Positions 22,857 through 31,914 of a DNA stretch of 64,000 nucleotides are shown piece after piece. The DNA is taken from contig CAWESU010000001.1 in NCBI GenBank assembly GCA_963811805.1, positions 496,001 through 560,000 on the forward strand, read 5' to 3'. This DNA is from DAHUXN01 sp963811805. Its GTDB lineage: Bacteria > Acidobacteriota > Terriglobia > Acidiferrales > UBA7541. The translations under genes were made by a program, and so were the position numbers. Positions within the stretch are counted from its first letter, which is position 1. The number at the start of each line of letters is the position of its first letter. A model generated the notes under the pieces. That model was not told the origin of the DNA and ran no database searches. It worked only from the letters and a program-made list of their open reading frames with translations.

Positions 22857-24208
22857 TGATTGAGGTTATAGTCGAGCGGCAAGTTATAGAGAAAAATAAT
22901 GCGGAGCTCGATGTATGGCCGCGTGTAGGCGGAAGGCAGCGGCTCGAACGGATTGGATTCGGTCAAGGCAGCGCCGGCGGCGCGGTCGAGCGGCTCCTTG
23001 CCCGAAGTGCGTTCGAGGACGGGCTCCGGCGGGGGCATGTTGCCGTTGGCCATGATGTGGAAGCGCATCACCACCACGCCCTTATCGCCCATGCGCGCGG
23101 AGATGGGCATCACGGACATCCAGTTCTGCTTCACGCGGGCGAGCAGCCGCTCCAGGTAATTCGAAAAATCCACACCGTCGGTCGGCGTGAGAATCTGTAC
23201 GCCGCTGCCGAGCAGTCCCTGACCGTTGCCGCCGCTGGGCGCACCGGCCCCGGGCATCGCTCCGGCAAAGGCCGCCGAGGAGCCGCTATTCTGATTGCGC
23301 AGCGCTTGCTGGGCCTGCTCCTGCAATTCCCTTCCGGGAGAGAGATTGGGCAGATCCAAATTGAGGTGGTGGGTCTGCGGCGGCGGGGGCGGAGTGGTTT
23401 CGAGCGGCTTGAACGCAGGCGTGGGTTTGCCAACCGGCTGAGGAGGAGGCGCGGCGGGTTGCGTAGGCTCGGGCTGTGGCGGCGCAGGAGTCTTGGGGCC
23501 GTTCAAAGGCTCCGGCGCGGGAGTCACGGGAGCTTCCAGTTTCTTGAGTACACGCGGGTCTAGCCGGATGCGATCGCTGGGCTGCTCGTGCGGCGGACGG
23601 ATTCTGGGAACTTCCTTCACGTCCGGCGGAAGAAAGACGGTAGAAAGTTGCTGGCGGGCGAGTTGGGCCTCCTGCGTCGGCTCGTTCGCCGTGAACAGTT
23701 TTGGGGCAAAGAGAATCAGGAAAATCACGCCCACGTGAACGAGCAAAGAAAACGAGCGGGCGACCCAGTGCCAGTCCCGCTTGTTGGGATCCTCGGGACT
23801 CGCGAGCAGGTTCACTTCTCCGGTGGTGAACAGGTCCGGCTCGAGAACATCCGCAAACATGCCCACGGGTAGCGGTGCAGCGGGCTCGAAGGATTTTTCG
23901 AGTATTGCCTCGGCGGGCACGACGGTGCGCGTGCCAAGAACCTCGAGCGGAACGTGCGAGGGAATCGCCGGAGCGGATTGCTCCATGCGCTTAACCGGCA
24001 TATCGCGGGGAATCAACATGCGCCCAGAAAGCACGTCGAGAGGCAAATACGCGGGAATGGCGGTGCGGGCGTCGAGCTGGCCGGGCGGGAGCTCCGAAGG
24101 CACAACGATGCGCGAATCCAGCTGAGAAGTGCGCCGATGGCCGTTTTGGCTGGGGGCTTGCTTCTCAACGGGCGACAGCTTCACCGGAACCAGGGTGCGT
24201 GGAATCAT
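22853..24208 (-). CDS. TonB-like energy transducer with an N-terminal repeat domain
   Basis: A 451-aa inner-membrane protein. A single membrane span (about 152-171, LLVHVGVIFLILF) is followed by a long Pro-rich periplasmic spacer and a TonB-type C-terminal domain (YLERLLARVKQNWMSVMPISAR, then VVMRFHI and a PFEPLP end). TonB proteins carry proton-motive energy to outer-membrane receptors or act in cell-envelope links. Unusually, about 150 cytoplasmic residues precede the span. Residues 30-105 hold five tandem units of 15 or 16 residues with the pattern L-x2-R-x2-I/V-P-x2-L-P. It begins with a 4-bp overlap with the upstream oxidoreductase gene. Confidence 0.85.
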   Translation of the reverse strand: MIPRTLVPVKLSPVEKQAPSQNGHRRTSQLDSRIVVPSELPPGQLDARTAIPAYLPLDVLSGRMLIPRDMPVKRMEQSAPAIPSHVPLEVLGTRTVVPAEAILEKSFEPAAPLPVGMFADVLEPDLFTTGEVNLLASPEDPNKRDWHWVARSFSLLVHVGVIFLILFAPKLFTANEPTQEAQLARQQLSTVFLPPDVKEVPRIRPPHEQPSDRIRLDPRVLKKLEAPVTPAPEPLNGPKTPAPPQPEPTQPAAPPPQPVGKPTPAFKPLETTPPPPPQTHHLNLDLPNLSPGRELQEQAQQALRNQNSGSSAAFAGAMPGAGAPSGGNGQGLLGSGVQILTPTDGVDFSNYLERLLARVKQNWMSVMPISARMGDKGVVVMRFHIMANGNMPPPEPVLERTSGKEPLDRAAGAALTESNPFEPLPSAYTRPYIELRIIFLYNLPLDYNLNQ

Positions 24209-25185
24209 CTTAGCGTTAGAGCACCGGCCAGCTCGGGCTTCACGCGATGGGCATGGGCAACGATTCCGGCCATGACGCGTTCGGCCAAGTCGAGAGCGCG
24301 CCGGCCGGCCTCGCCGTCAACCAAAGGCGTTTTCCGTTCGCGCACGGCGGCAAGAAAAGCGCGCAGCTCCGCCTTGAGCGGCTCCTCGGGCTCCACGGGC
24401 ACCTTTTCAAAGTCGATGGCGGGCTGCGAGCCTTCGCCGACGACGCGAATGCGCGTAACGTCCTGGCGGGTGTAATCCACGGAAACATATTCGCGCGTCT
24501 GGAAGAATCGCAACTTGCGCACGCGCTCGGTGGAAACACGGCTGGCGGTAACGTTGGCCACGGCGCCGGATTCGAATTCGATGCGCGCATGGGCGATGTC
24601 GACTTTGTCGGTGAGCACGGGAATGCCCACGGCTTGAATATCGCGCGCGGGCGAATTCAGCAGCGCAAGCAGGATGTCTAGGTCGTGAATCATCACGTCA
24701 AAGACCACATCCACGTCCAAGCTGCGCGGCGAAAAGACGCCGAGGCGATGGACTTCGAAAAACAGCGGACGCGAAACTATTTTCTGCACGGCAACGACGG
24801 CGGGATTGAAACGCTCGAGATGCCCCACCTGCAAAATGCGATTGGCCTTCTTGGATTCGGCGATTAGCTTGTCGGCTTCAGCCACGGATGCGGCGATGGG
24901 CTTTTCCACGAGGACGTCCACGCCGTGCTGGAGCAGTTCGGAACTGATGCGCGCGTGCAATTTCGTGGGAACGGCGACGCAAGCAGCGTCAATATTCTCG
25001 GCGAGCTGCGCGACGCTCGGGAAGGCCTGGGTGTCAAATTCCGCCGCGACCTGGCGCGCGCGCTCCGGATCGGCATCGTGAATGCCGACGAGCTCGGCGC
25101 CCGGCAGATCATGAAACACGCGGACGTGATTGCGCCCAAAATCGCCTACACCGATCACACCGACACGAATTTTCTTGTCAGTCAA
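24205..25185 (-). CDS. Gfo/Idh/MocA-family oxidoreductase, possible UDP-GlcNAc 3-dehydrogenase
   Basis: A 326-aa NAD(P)-dependent sugar oxidoreductase. The Rossmann domain begins VGVIGVGDFGRNHVRVF; EKPIAASVAEAD has the family Lys-Pro, and VGHLERFNPAV and MIHDLDI are in the substrate half. The gene lies between lpxI and a tonB-like gene, with lpxA one further up. In Acidithiobacillus, a protein of this family (GnnA) makes the 3-keto sugar used for 2,3-diamino lipid A. A similar role is plausible here, but no GnnB aminotransferase is in the window. The start is TTG, overlapping the lpxI stop as TTGA. Confidence 0.85.
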   Translation of the reverse strand: MTDKKIRVGVIGVGDFGRNHVRVFHDLPGAELVGIHDADPERARQVAAEFDTQAFPSVAQLAENIDAACVAVPTKLHARISSELLQHGVDVLVEKPIAASVAEADKLIAESKKANRILQVGHLERFNPAVVAVQKIVSRPLFFEVHRLGVFSPRSLDVDVVFDVMIHDLDILLALLNSPARDIQAVGIPVLTDKVDIAHARIEFESGAVANVTASRVSTERVRKLRFFQTREYVSVDYTRQDVTRIRVVGEGSQPAIDFEKVPVEPEEPLKAELRAFLAAVRERKTPLVDGEAGRRALDLAERVMAGIVAHAHRVKPELAGALTLR

Positions 25186-26114
25186 CGCTGACCTTTCCCG
25201 GACGGAATGCTTTGCGATGCAATTTGTGCGTCTTTCTCTGATGCGCCCGACGCGTCTTTTGCCGTATCTTTGCCTGCCTCCGAGGCTTCGAACGCCTCGA
25301 TGGTGATGCCCGCCTGGTCCGCCTCAGCGAGCAGCTTCTCGCGATCAAAAAGAAGGGTCCGCCGCGCGTCGATGGCCAGAGCAGTTGCGTTGGAGCGGCG
25401 CATTACCGCGATGGTGTCCAGACCGACCACAGGTACGTCGAAACGCATGTCTTGGGAGGGCTTGCTGACTTTGACCACAACCAGGCGCTTCCCTTGTGTA
25501 AGACGCGCAGCGCGCTCTATGGTTTCGTCCGTTCCCTCCATCGCCTCGACGGCGACGCAAGCGCGGCCGGAAATGACCACCGTTTGGCCCAGGTCGACTT
25601 CCGCAAGGCGCTGGGCAATTTCGCGACCGTAAGCGATGTCCGCCGATTCTTCCTCATCGGGCGCGCGGCGGGTGAGCACGCCTTTCTCCGGTAGCAGCGC
25701 GCCGAGAAAGGTGGTGGAATCGACGAGATGAATTCCCTCGTCTTCCAGCAAGCGGGCTACTGCGCCGATGAGCGAGTCGGTATTTTTCTTCGAGAGGGAC
25801 AACAAGAGTTTCGCGAGTTTCCAGTCCGGACGGATGGAGCTGAAGATTTTGTTGTGCTTCACCTGGCCGGCCATCACAGCCTGCTTCACGCCCTCTTCGC
25901 GCAGCAGCTCGATGGTGCGCGTTAGCTCGCCAAGGCTCACCCAATGAAACCGGCGCGCGATGCGCTCAAGCTCGGGAGACGCTTCCTCGCGGATGGCAAT
26001 CACGGCCATATCGATGCCGCGGCTGCGAGCACCCTCCAGCACCAGGAACGGGAACTTCCCGTTGCCGGCGATCAAGCCCCATCCGGTGGTCAGGGCGGTG
26101 TTTGTCTGGGTCAT
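25182..26114 (-). CDS. lpxI: UDP-2,3-diacylglucosamine pyrophosphatase LpxI
   Basis: Hydrolyses UDP-2,3-diacylglucosamine to lipid X and UMP, an alternative to LpxH. The 310-aa protein has GWGLIAGNGKFPFLV at the start, VKQAVMAGQVKHNKIF, ARLLEDEGIHLVDSTTFL and the C-terminal GLDTIAVMRRSNATALAIDA, which are hallmarks of DUF1009/LpxI. A low-complexity tail of about 35 residues (Glu/Ala/Lys/Ser) extends the normal protein. Linked to lpxA upstream (20-bp gap) and to the oxidoreductase by a 4-bp overlap. Confidence 0.95.
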   Translation of the reverse strand: MTQTNTALTTGWGLIAGNGKFPFLVLEGARSRGIDMAVIAIREEASPELERIARRFHWVSLGELTRTIELLREEGVKQAVMAGQVKHNKIFSSIRPDWKLAKLLLSLSKKNTDSLIGAVARLLEDEGIHLVDSTTFLGALLPEKGVLTRRAPDEEESADIAYGREIAQRLAEVDLGQTVVISGRACVAVEAMEGTDETIERAARLTQGKRLVVVKVSKPSQDMRFDVPVVGLDTIAVMRRSNATALAIDARRTLLFDREKLLAEADQAGITIEAFEASEAGKDTAKDASGASEKDAQIASQSIPSGKGQR

Positions 26115-26133
26115 GTCGTTTTACTTGATTCGT

Positions 26134-26913
26134 CTACTTAATTAGACCACGCTCTGCGGACTCAATGAATTGAATCAACTCGGACACATCCTCTGAACCG
26201 TTCAGAGTGGCGCGCATCTGCTCGATCGCTTGCGTCGTGTTCAGCTTGGACCGCAACAAAAGCCGGTAGGCGCGCTCTATGGTTTTGATGCGTTCCGGCG
26301 CGAAACCGTGCCTCTCCAGCCCCACGGTGTTCACGCCAAAGGCGCGAACGTCGCGCGCCTGCACCACCTTGGAAAACGGCGGCACGTCTTGAGTGATGGC
26401 GGTGAGCGCGGCAATGTACGCGTAGCGTCCCACGCGGCAAAATTGGTGAATGGTGCAAAACGCGCCCACCGTAGCGTGGTCCTCCACGGTGACGTGCCCC
26501 GCGAGCGTTCCACCGTTTACAAAAATGGTGCGGTTGCCCACGTGGCAATCGTGCGCGACGTGGGCGTAGGCCATGAACATGTTGTGGCTGCCGATGCGCG
26601 TGGTGCCGCCGCCTTTTTTCGTGCCGCGGCTGACGGTGACGAATTCGCGAAACTGGTTGGCGTCGCCAACTTCAAGGGAGACGCGCTCGCCAGAATAGGT
26701 AAGGTCCTGGGGCTCACCGCCGACCGCGGAAAAAGAATAAAAATGATTCTGGCGGCCGATGCGCGCGGGGCCGTAAATCACGGCATGGGGTTCGACGAGG
26801 CAATCGTCGCCCAACTCCACTTCGTCGCCAACGACGGCGAAGGCTCCAATGCGCGCGCCATTGCCGATGATGGCAGTCTGCGAAACGCTCGCCCGTGGAT
26901 TGATTTGGCTCAT
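26134..26913 (-). CDS. lpxA: acyl-ACP-UDP-N-acetylglucosamine O-acyltransferase LpxA
   Basis: First enzyme of lipid A synthesis: 3-O-acylation of UDP-GlcNAc. The 259-aa protein is a left-handed beta-helix of hexapeptide repeats (IGNGARIGAFAVVG, VELGDDCLVEPH, IGSHNMFMAYAHVAHDCHVG). The catalytic His is in the AHVAHDC segment. The C-terminal helical part has the LLLRSKLNTTQAIE block typical of LpxA. Start overlaps the fabZ stop by 4 bp. Confidence 0.96.
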   Translation of the reverse strand: MSQINPRASVSQTAIIGNGARIGAFAVVGDEVELGDDCLVEPHAVIYGPARIGRQNHFYSFSAVGGEPQDLTYSGERVSLEVGDANQFREFVTVSRGTKKGGGTTRIGSHNMFMAYAHVAHDCHVGNRTIFVNGGTLAGHVTVEDHATVGAFCTIHQFCRVGRYAYIAALTAITQDVPPFSKVVQARDVRAFGVNTVGLERHGFAPERIKTIERAYRLLLRSKLNTTQAIEQMRATLNGSEDVSELIQFIESAERGLIK

Positions 26914-27350
26914 GGGTCGCGATCAATCATCTTGCACATCAGCGTGGCCTCAGCCGCCAATTCATTCCCGACGAGGGCCTTGCCTGCCAGTTTGCAAAAA
27001 GTGTGCCGCCAGGAGAGCACGTCGACTTCGACGCGCAATTGGTCGCCAGGAATGACCGGGCGGCGAAAACGCGCGTCGTCGATGGCCACGAAGTAGAGCA
27101 GCTTGCTATCGCGTTCCTTCACTTCCTGCAGCAGCAGAAATCCGCCCGCCTGGGCCATGGACTCCACGATGAGCACGCCCGGCATTACCGGCTTGCCGGG
27201 AAAATGGCCGGCGAAAAAGCCTTCATTGATAGTGACATTTTTCAGGCCGACAATCCGTTTGAGCCGCTCCATTTCGATGATGGCGTCCACCATCAAGAAT
27301 GGATAGCGATGCGGCAGTATTTTCTGAATCTCGGTTGTATCCAGGAGCAT
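26910..27350 (-). CDS. fabZ: 3-hydroxyacyl-ACP dehydratase FabZ
   Basis: Dehydrates 3-hydroxyacyl-ACP in fatty acid elongation and competes with LpxA for the same acyl-ACP. The 146-aa hot-dog protein has LPHRYPFLMVDAI with the catalytic His, FFAGHFPGKPVMPGVL, and the Glu in ESMAQAGG. First gene of the run fabZ, lpxA, lpxI, oxidoreductase, tonB-like, micro-ORF, miaA; the fabZ-lpxA junction is an ATGA overlap. Confidence 0.96.
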   Translation of the reverse strand: MLLDTTEIQKILPHRYPFLMVDAIIEMERLKRIVGLKNVTINEGFFAGHFPGKPVMPGVLIVESMAQAGGFLLLQEVKERDSKLLYFVAIDDARFRRPVIPGDQLRVEVDVLSWRHTFCKLAGKALVGNELAAEATLMCKMIDRDP

Positions 27351-27629
27351 GAAGTTGCCTCGCCAAGCCTTCCGGTGCGCCCACCCCGGGGCATGAAGTC
27401 AGAACATATTATAGTGGATTATTTCCGAGTGGGTCGTGATTCGGAGACAACGGGGCGATCCGGGCACCCGTGGCGGTGTCCGCGCGCAATTCGGCTTTTC
27501 TGAGCGTACAACGCGAAACTCTTTCGCCATTCCCGCCGTCTCAGTGGATGCGCCTTTGACTTGGCGCACGACGCCGACATATGCTCGTGCGCTCTTCGCG
27601 CGAAACTCATGGCATGGGAGGAATCTTAC
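27351..27629. promoter_or_regulatory. divergent promoter region, fabZ operon and M13 peptidase
   Basis: On the minus strand a consensus -10 (TATAAT at 27408-27413) lies 58 bp before the fabZ start, with no good -35. On the plus strand TTGACT (27556-27561) and TATGCT (27580-27585), 18 bp apart, may serve the peptidase gene. No other feature was recognised. Confidence 0.35.
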
Positions 27630-29726
27630 ATGGCCGCTCTTCATAAGCTGTGGTTTGCCGCGTTTCTTCTGATTCTGCCGCTCCCGGCACTCGCGCAAGC
27701 GCCCTCCGACTGCGGCGCGAGCTTTGTCGATCAGCACACCGCCGGGCAAGGCTCGCAAAACCAATCGATGGCTCGCGGCTTGAATCTCGCCGACCTGGAT
27801 CAGTCGGCGAATCCCTGCACCGATTTCTTCAAGTTCGCTGACGGTGGCTGGATCACCTCGCACCCCATTCCTCCGGCGTACTCCAGTTGGGGCACCTTTA
27901 ACGTGCTCCTCGATCACAACCAAGATGTTCTGCGCCGGATCCTCGACGAAGCCGAAGCCGACAAAGCCGCCGCGCCCGGCTCGAACGAGCAGAAGATCGG
28001 CGACTACTACGCGAGTTGCATGAACGAAGCGGAAATCGAGAAGGAAGGAATCGCGCCTCTCGAACCGGAACTCAAGCGCATTTCCGCCATCTCGACGCCG
28101 GCGGAACTTCAGGCCGAAGTCGCGCGCCTGCAAAGCATGGGCGTGGGCGTGCTTTTCCGGTTTGGCTCCGCGCAGGACTACAAGAACAGCACCGAAGAAA
28201 TCGCCATGGCCGGCCAGGGTGGATTGGGATTGCCGGACCGCGATTACTACCTGAATCCCGATGATCGTTCGCAGAAACTGCGCGTGGCGTACGTGCAACA
28301 CATCACCAACATGTTCAAGCTGATGGGCGACGATGACTCCACCGCAGCGCGAGAAGCGCAAACCATAATGAACATGGAAACCGAAATGGCCAAGGCCTCC
28401 ATGAGCCGCGTCGAAATGCGCAATCCCGAGTCGCACTATCACAAAATGGACATGGCCGCGTTTCAGGAAATCACTCCGGCATTTTCCTGGCAGGCTTATC
28501 TGCACGATATCGGCTATCCTGGCGTAAAGGACGTTAATGTGGCGCAGCCGGATTTTTTCAAGGCGCTCAATTTGCAGCTCACCGCAGTGCCCATGGCCGA
28601 CTGGAAAACATATTTGCGCTGGCACCTGCTCGACACGGCCGCGCCCGCGCTCTCCTCGAAATTCGTCAACGAGGATTTCGACTTCACTGGCAAGACCATG
28701 ACGGGCGCGCAAGAGCTGCAGCCGCGCTGGAAGCGTTGTGTGCAATCGACCGACCGCGCGCTAGGCGAGGCATTGGGACAAAAATACGTTGCCCGCGCGT
28801 TCACTCCGGCGGACAAGGCCGCCGCGCTGAAAATGGTCCACAACCTGATCTCCGCGCTTCACACGGATCTGGAAACGCTCCCGTGGATGAGCCCGGCAAC
28901 TCGCCAGCAGGCCATCGACAAGCTAAACCACATCATGCTGAAAGTTGGCTATCCGGATCACTGGCGCAGCTATGCGGCGTTTCATGTGACGCGCGGGCCC
29001 TACGTCGAGAATTTTCTGCGCGGGCACGAATTCCAGTTCCATTACGAGATGGCCAAGATCGGCAAGCCCGTCGACCGCAGCGAATGGACCATGACGCCGC
29101 CGACGGTGAATGCTTACTACAATCCGTCGATGAACGAGATCGTTTTCCCGGCAGGAATCCTGCAGCCTCCCTTCTTTGACGCCAAATCCGACGACGCTCT
29201 GAATTATGGCGGCATCGGCGCCGTGATTGGCCATGAGATGACTCACGGCTTCGACGACCAAGGCCGGAAATTTGACGCGCAAGGAAATCTTCGCGATTGG
29301 TGGACAGCAGAGGACGCGAAAAATTTTAAAGCACGCGCGGAATGCGTTCAGCATCAATTCGACAATTACGAAGTGCAGCCCGGCGTACACGAAAATGGCA
29401 AACTCGTCCTCGGCGAAAGCATCGCCGATCTGGGCGGATTGACCATTGCTTACAAAGCCTTCAAAACGACCCCGGAGGGACACACCGACAGAAAAATCGG
29501 CGGCTTCACTCCGGATCAGAGATTTTTCCTTGCGTGGGCGCGAACCTGGTCAACCAACATGCGGCCGCAAGCGGAACTCCTGCGCGTGAAAACCGATCCG
29601 CATCCGCTCGATCGTTTCCGCGCGATTGCGGCGCCGTCCAACATGGCCGCGTTTGCCAACGCCTTCGATTGCAAGCCCGGCGATCCCATGGTGCGCCCGC
29701 CCGACCAAGTCTGCAAGATTTGGTAG
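27630..29726 (+). CDS. secreted M13-family zinc metallopeptidase (neprilysin/PepO type)
   Basis: A 698-aa peptidase of the neprilysin family, which cuts oligopeptides outside the cytoplasm. The signal peptide (MAALHKLWFAAFLLILPLPALAQ) begins at the ATG at 27630, preceded by GGGAGGA. The M13 N-terminal domain starts NPCTDFFKFADGGWI. The catalytic domain has NAYYNPSMNEIVFPAGILQPPFF, the zinc motif VIGHEMTHGFDDQG and GESIADLGG. The C-terminal VRPPDQVCKIW is the conserved end (CxxW). Full length, no break. The frame opens further upstream to 27561, without a signal. Confidence 0.96.
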   Translation: MAALHKLWFAAFLLILPLPALAQAPSDCGASFVDQHTAGQGSQNQSMARGLNLADLDQSANPCTDFFKFADGGWITSHPIPPAYSSWGTFNVLLDHNQDVLRRILDEAEADKAAAPGSNEQKIGDYYASCMNEAEIEKEGIAPLEPELKRISAISTPAELQAEVARLQSMGVGVLFRFGSAQDYKNSTEEIAMAGQGGLGLPDRDYYLNPDDRSQKLRVAYVQHITNMFKLMGDDDSTAAREAQTIMNMETEMAKASMSRVEMRNPESHYHKMDMAAFQEITPAFSWQAYLHDIGYPGVKDVNVAQPDFFKALNLQLTAVPMADWKTYLRWHLLDTAAPALSSKFVNEDFDFTGKTMTGAQELQPRWKRCVQSTDRALGEALGQKYVARAFTPADKAAALKMVHNLISALHTDLETLPWMSPATRQQAIDKLNHIMLKVGYPDHWRSYAAFHVTRGPYVENFLRGHEFQFHYEMAKIGKPVDRSEWTMTPPTVNAYYNPSMNEIVFPAGILQPPFFDAKSDDALNYGGIGAVIGHEMTHGFDDQGRKFDAQGNLRDWWTAEDAKNFKARAECVQHQFDNYEVQPGVHENGKLVLGESIADLGGLTIAYKAFKTTPEGHTDRKIGGFTPDQRFFLAWARTWSTNMRPQAELLRVKTDPHPLDRFRAIAAPSNMAAFANAFDCKPGDPMVRPPDQVCKIW

Positions 29727-29767
29727 GAGGTCTTTCTCGGCAATAAGCTGGCGGAGGTGCGGCGAGT

Positions 29768-30271
29768 CTATGCGCGGGCTTCCGCCTTGATTCTTCGCGT
29801 CATTTTCTGCTTCTTGTACTCCTCCGCGGTCAGCCACAGCACGATGGCGTCGAATATGGTCAACCCCGCCAGAAAAATCGAGGGCGCGAACGTCATGCGG
29901 TAGAGCTGATACAGGATAAAGAACGCCAGCAGAATAATCAGCGCGGGATACGCCCACATTCGGTTGCACCACAACGCCGCTACCAGCACCACTTTCGCCA
30001 ATCCGTGTGAGAGCAGATAGAAAAAAATGAAATAGTGCGCGTGTGCCGTGATGGCCTGCGAAGCGTGCAGCAGATGCGACGCCAGGAACGCGTTGGGATT
30101 GCGCGACAGCGCATGGAACGTCAGGGAATCGATCAGCGAATTGATGCGCGTGGGCGTCGCGGTCAGAAAAAGAAGGGCGCCGATGACTTCCAGCAGGCCG
30201 TCGATGCCTTTCAGGGTGATGCCAGCCTGGAAGCTGCGGTCGAGTAGCGAACTGCCTTTGAGGAGTTCCAT
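29768..30271 (-). CDS. DUF2127-family membrane protein
   Basis: A 167-aa protein with about four hydrophobic segments and the features of DUF2127: FQAGITLKGIDGLLEVIGA at the start, HYFIFFYLLSHGLAKVVLV in the middle, and a basic tail. Function unknown. It lies at the end of a minus-strand run with two related exported proteins and an esterase-like protein, 87 bp from its upstream neighbour. Confidence 0.85.
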   Translation of the reverse strand: MELLKGSSLLDRSFQAGITLKGIDGLLEVIGALLFLTATPTRINSLIDSLTFHALSRNPNAFLASHLLHASQAITAHAHYFIFFYLLSHGLAKVVLVAALWCNRMWAYPALIILLAFFILYQLYRMTFAPSIFLAGLTIFDAIVLWLTAEEYKKQKMTRRIKAEARA

Positions 30272-30358
30272 GGATACGTAAGCAGACTAACATAGCGGGC
30301 AGAGAAGCGCGTCGCGTGCGTTGGGTTGCGTTCCAGCGATTCGCGCCAAGCCACACTA

Positions 30359-31105
30359 CTATTTGACGCTAACGTTTGGCTGCGGCAACGAGTAGGTGAC
30401 CTTGCCGGAATCGTCGAGGAAGTCGATTTTCGCTTCGCCAGCGGCGGAAACGCTTAGCCGCAGCCGCGGATGCCCTTTTGCATCGCACAAATAAACCGTC
30501 GCATCTTCGTCCGGCGTTTTGCCGGCGAAGAGCCGCGTCGCGCCATACTCGCCATTCTTTGCTTGTTCCTGAAGCTGCTTCATGGCCGCGTCTTTCTCAG
30601 GGCCCGCGGGCATGCCTTGCACGGACTGGAAATGCTCCACCATCTGCGCCAGGTCCAAGTCCGGCCGGTCCCACACGTGGAACCCCGCCTGCCGCTTCCC
30701 GTTGTTGTCGCTATATTCGATGCCCACGGTCTGATCCTGTTTGTGCTGGTCGAACATCAAGTCGCCGTCCGCTGAGTAGCCGTTCGCCGTCTTCTTGCTG
30801 CCAAACGCCAGCCCGCCGTCTTCGTCGCCTTCGCTGTTGTAGAAAATGATGCCCGCGCTATCGTGCCGCCCGTGGCTCTCGAATGTCTTGCCGTCGATGA
30901 TCGCCTCGGGGATTAACTGGCGATTCGAAATGACCATCTGATTTTGCCCGTCCGGGCCCACAACGTTGATGCGCTGCACGTCGATCTGCTCAAAGCTGGC
31001 TTTGCGATCGTTCTCGGCGAAGCCGGTGAGGATCGTTGCTATGAAGGCCACAGTGAGAACGCCGGAGTAAATTGCGAGAAATCGCGGGCTAGAAATGAAT
31101 CGCAT
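30359..31105 (-). CDS. membrane-anchored hypothetical protein, paralogue A
   Basis: A 248-aa protein with an N-terminal hydrophobic segment (FLAIYSGVLTVAFIATILTGF) that anchors or exports it. The next part, IDVQRINVVGPDGQNQMVISN, followed by AGIIFYNSEGDEDGGLAFG, is shared with the adjacent gene at 31187-31864. Near the C-terminus ARLRLSVSA-like strands (HPRLRLSVSAAGEAKIDFLD) also match it. The repeats resemble beta-strand units of cell-surface proteins. Not assignable to a named family by eye; function unknown. Confidence 0.7.
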   Translation of the reverse strand: MRFISSPRFLAIYSGVLTVAFIATILTGFAENDRKASFEQIDVQRINVVGPDGQNQMVISNRQLIPEAIIDGKTFESHGRHDSAGIIFYNSEGDEDGGLAFGSKKTANGYSADGDLMFDQHKQDQTVGIEYSDNNGKRQAGFHVWDRPDLDLAQMVEHFQSVQGMPAGPEKDAAMKQLQEQAKNGEYGATRLFAGKTPDEDATVYLCDAKGHPRLRLSVSAAGEAKIDFLDDSGKVTYSLPQPNVSVK

Positions 31106-31186
31106 GTTGGCGCCATCCTTTGTCGAAAGAATTTTGGGACTTTATCACATCGCGCGAGGCGAGAGCGAAAACGCACGCGCGCAAAC

Positions 31187-31864
31187 CTATTTTGGCGATT
31201 CGGGTAACTGGCTGACAACTTTTCCGTTAGCGTCGAGGAACTGAATCACCGGCGAGCCGTCGGGATTCACTCTGATGATGATGCGAGCGTGGCCGTCTTT
31301 GTCCTTGAGAGTGAGCGAGGCGGAATCGTCGGGAGCGCGGCCGAGATAGATGCGCTGCTGGGGCGGCGCGTGAGTTTTGAAGAAGCGCTGCTGCTCGTCC
31401 GGAGTCGCATTGAGGAAATCTGTGATGGGCCAGTCAGGATCGTCAACGATGCTCAAGCCGGAGCGCTTTTGATTTCCATTTTCATCGGCGTCGATGGTGA
31501 AGACCTGATCCTGAAGGTAGCGGTCAAAACTGAGATGGCCATAACTGGAGACCGTGCCGTTTTTGTCTTTCATGCCGCCGAAAATCAGACCGCCGTTTTC
31601 GGTGCCTTCGTCATTAAAGAAAAGCATCCCGGCAGAAGAGCGGCCGTTGGGATGAGTGTGCTCCTTTCCGTTGATGATGATGCCGGGAAATTTCGTCTTG
31701 TCGGAGATGACCATGCGCAAAGTGCCGTCGGGCTCGACGACGTTGATGCGCTGAACGTCGATCTCCGTGAATTTCGTTCGTTGCTCTTCGAGGGCAAATG
31801 CGGAACCGACGAGCACAATGATCAGCAGCGTGGTGACCGTGGCGTATGCCTTCCAAAGACGCAA
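31187..31864 (-). CDS. membrane-anchored hypothetical protein, paralogue B
   Basis: About 225 aa from a TTG at 31864, preceded by AGGG. The longer frame, opening at 31999, would overlap the upstream gene by 85 bases and lacks a signal, so I reject it. An N-terminal hydrophobic segment (YATVTTLLIIVLVGSAFAL) is followed by IDVQRINVVEPDGTLRMVISD and AGMLFFNDEGTENGGLIFGG, clearly related to its neighbour at 30359-31105. The C-terminus (GSPVIQFLDANGKVVSQLP) also matches. A tandem duplication that has diverged. Function unknown. Confidence 0.65.
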   Translation of the reverse strand: MRLWKAYATVTTLLIIVLVGSAFALEEQRTKFTEIDVQRINVVEPDGTLRMVISDKTKFPGIIINGKEHTHPNGRSSAGMLFFNDEGTENGGLIFGGMKDKNGTVSSYGHLSFDRYLQDQVFTIDADENGNQKRSGLSIVDDPDWPITDFLNATPDEQQRFFKTHAPPQQRIYLGRAPDDSASLTLKDKDGHARIIIRVNPDGSPVIQFLDANGKVVSQLPESPK

Positions 31865-31914
31865 TTCTTTTTCCCTGGTGCACTCCTTCAGGCAATCGAT
31901 ACGCTGCGAATCAA

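Noticed and set aside
27408..27413. TATAAT upstream of fabZ as a full promoter
   Set aside because: The -10 is perfect, but no -35 hexamer lies 16 to 18 bp upstream, so I list it only as part of the divergent region.
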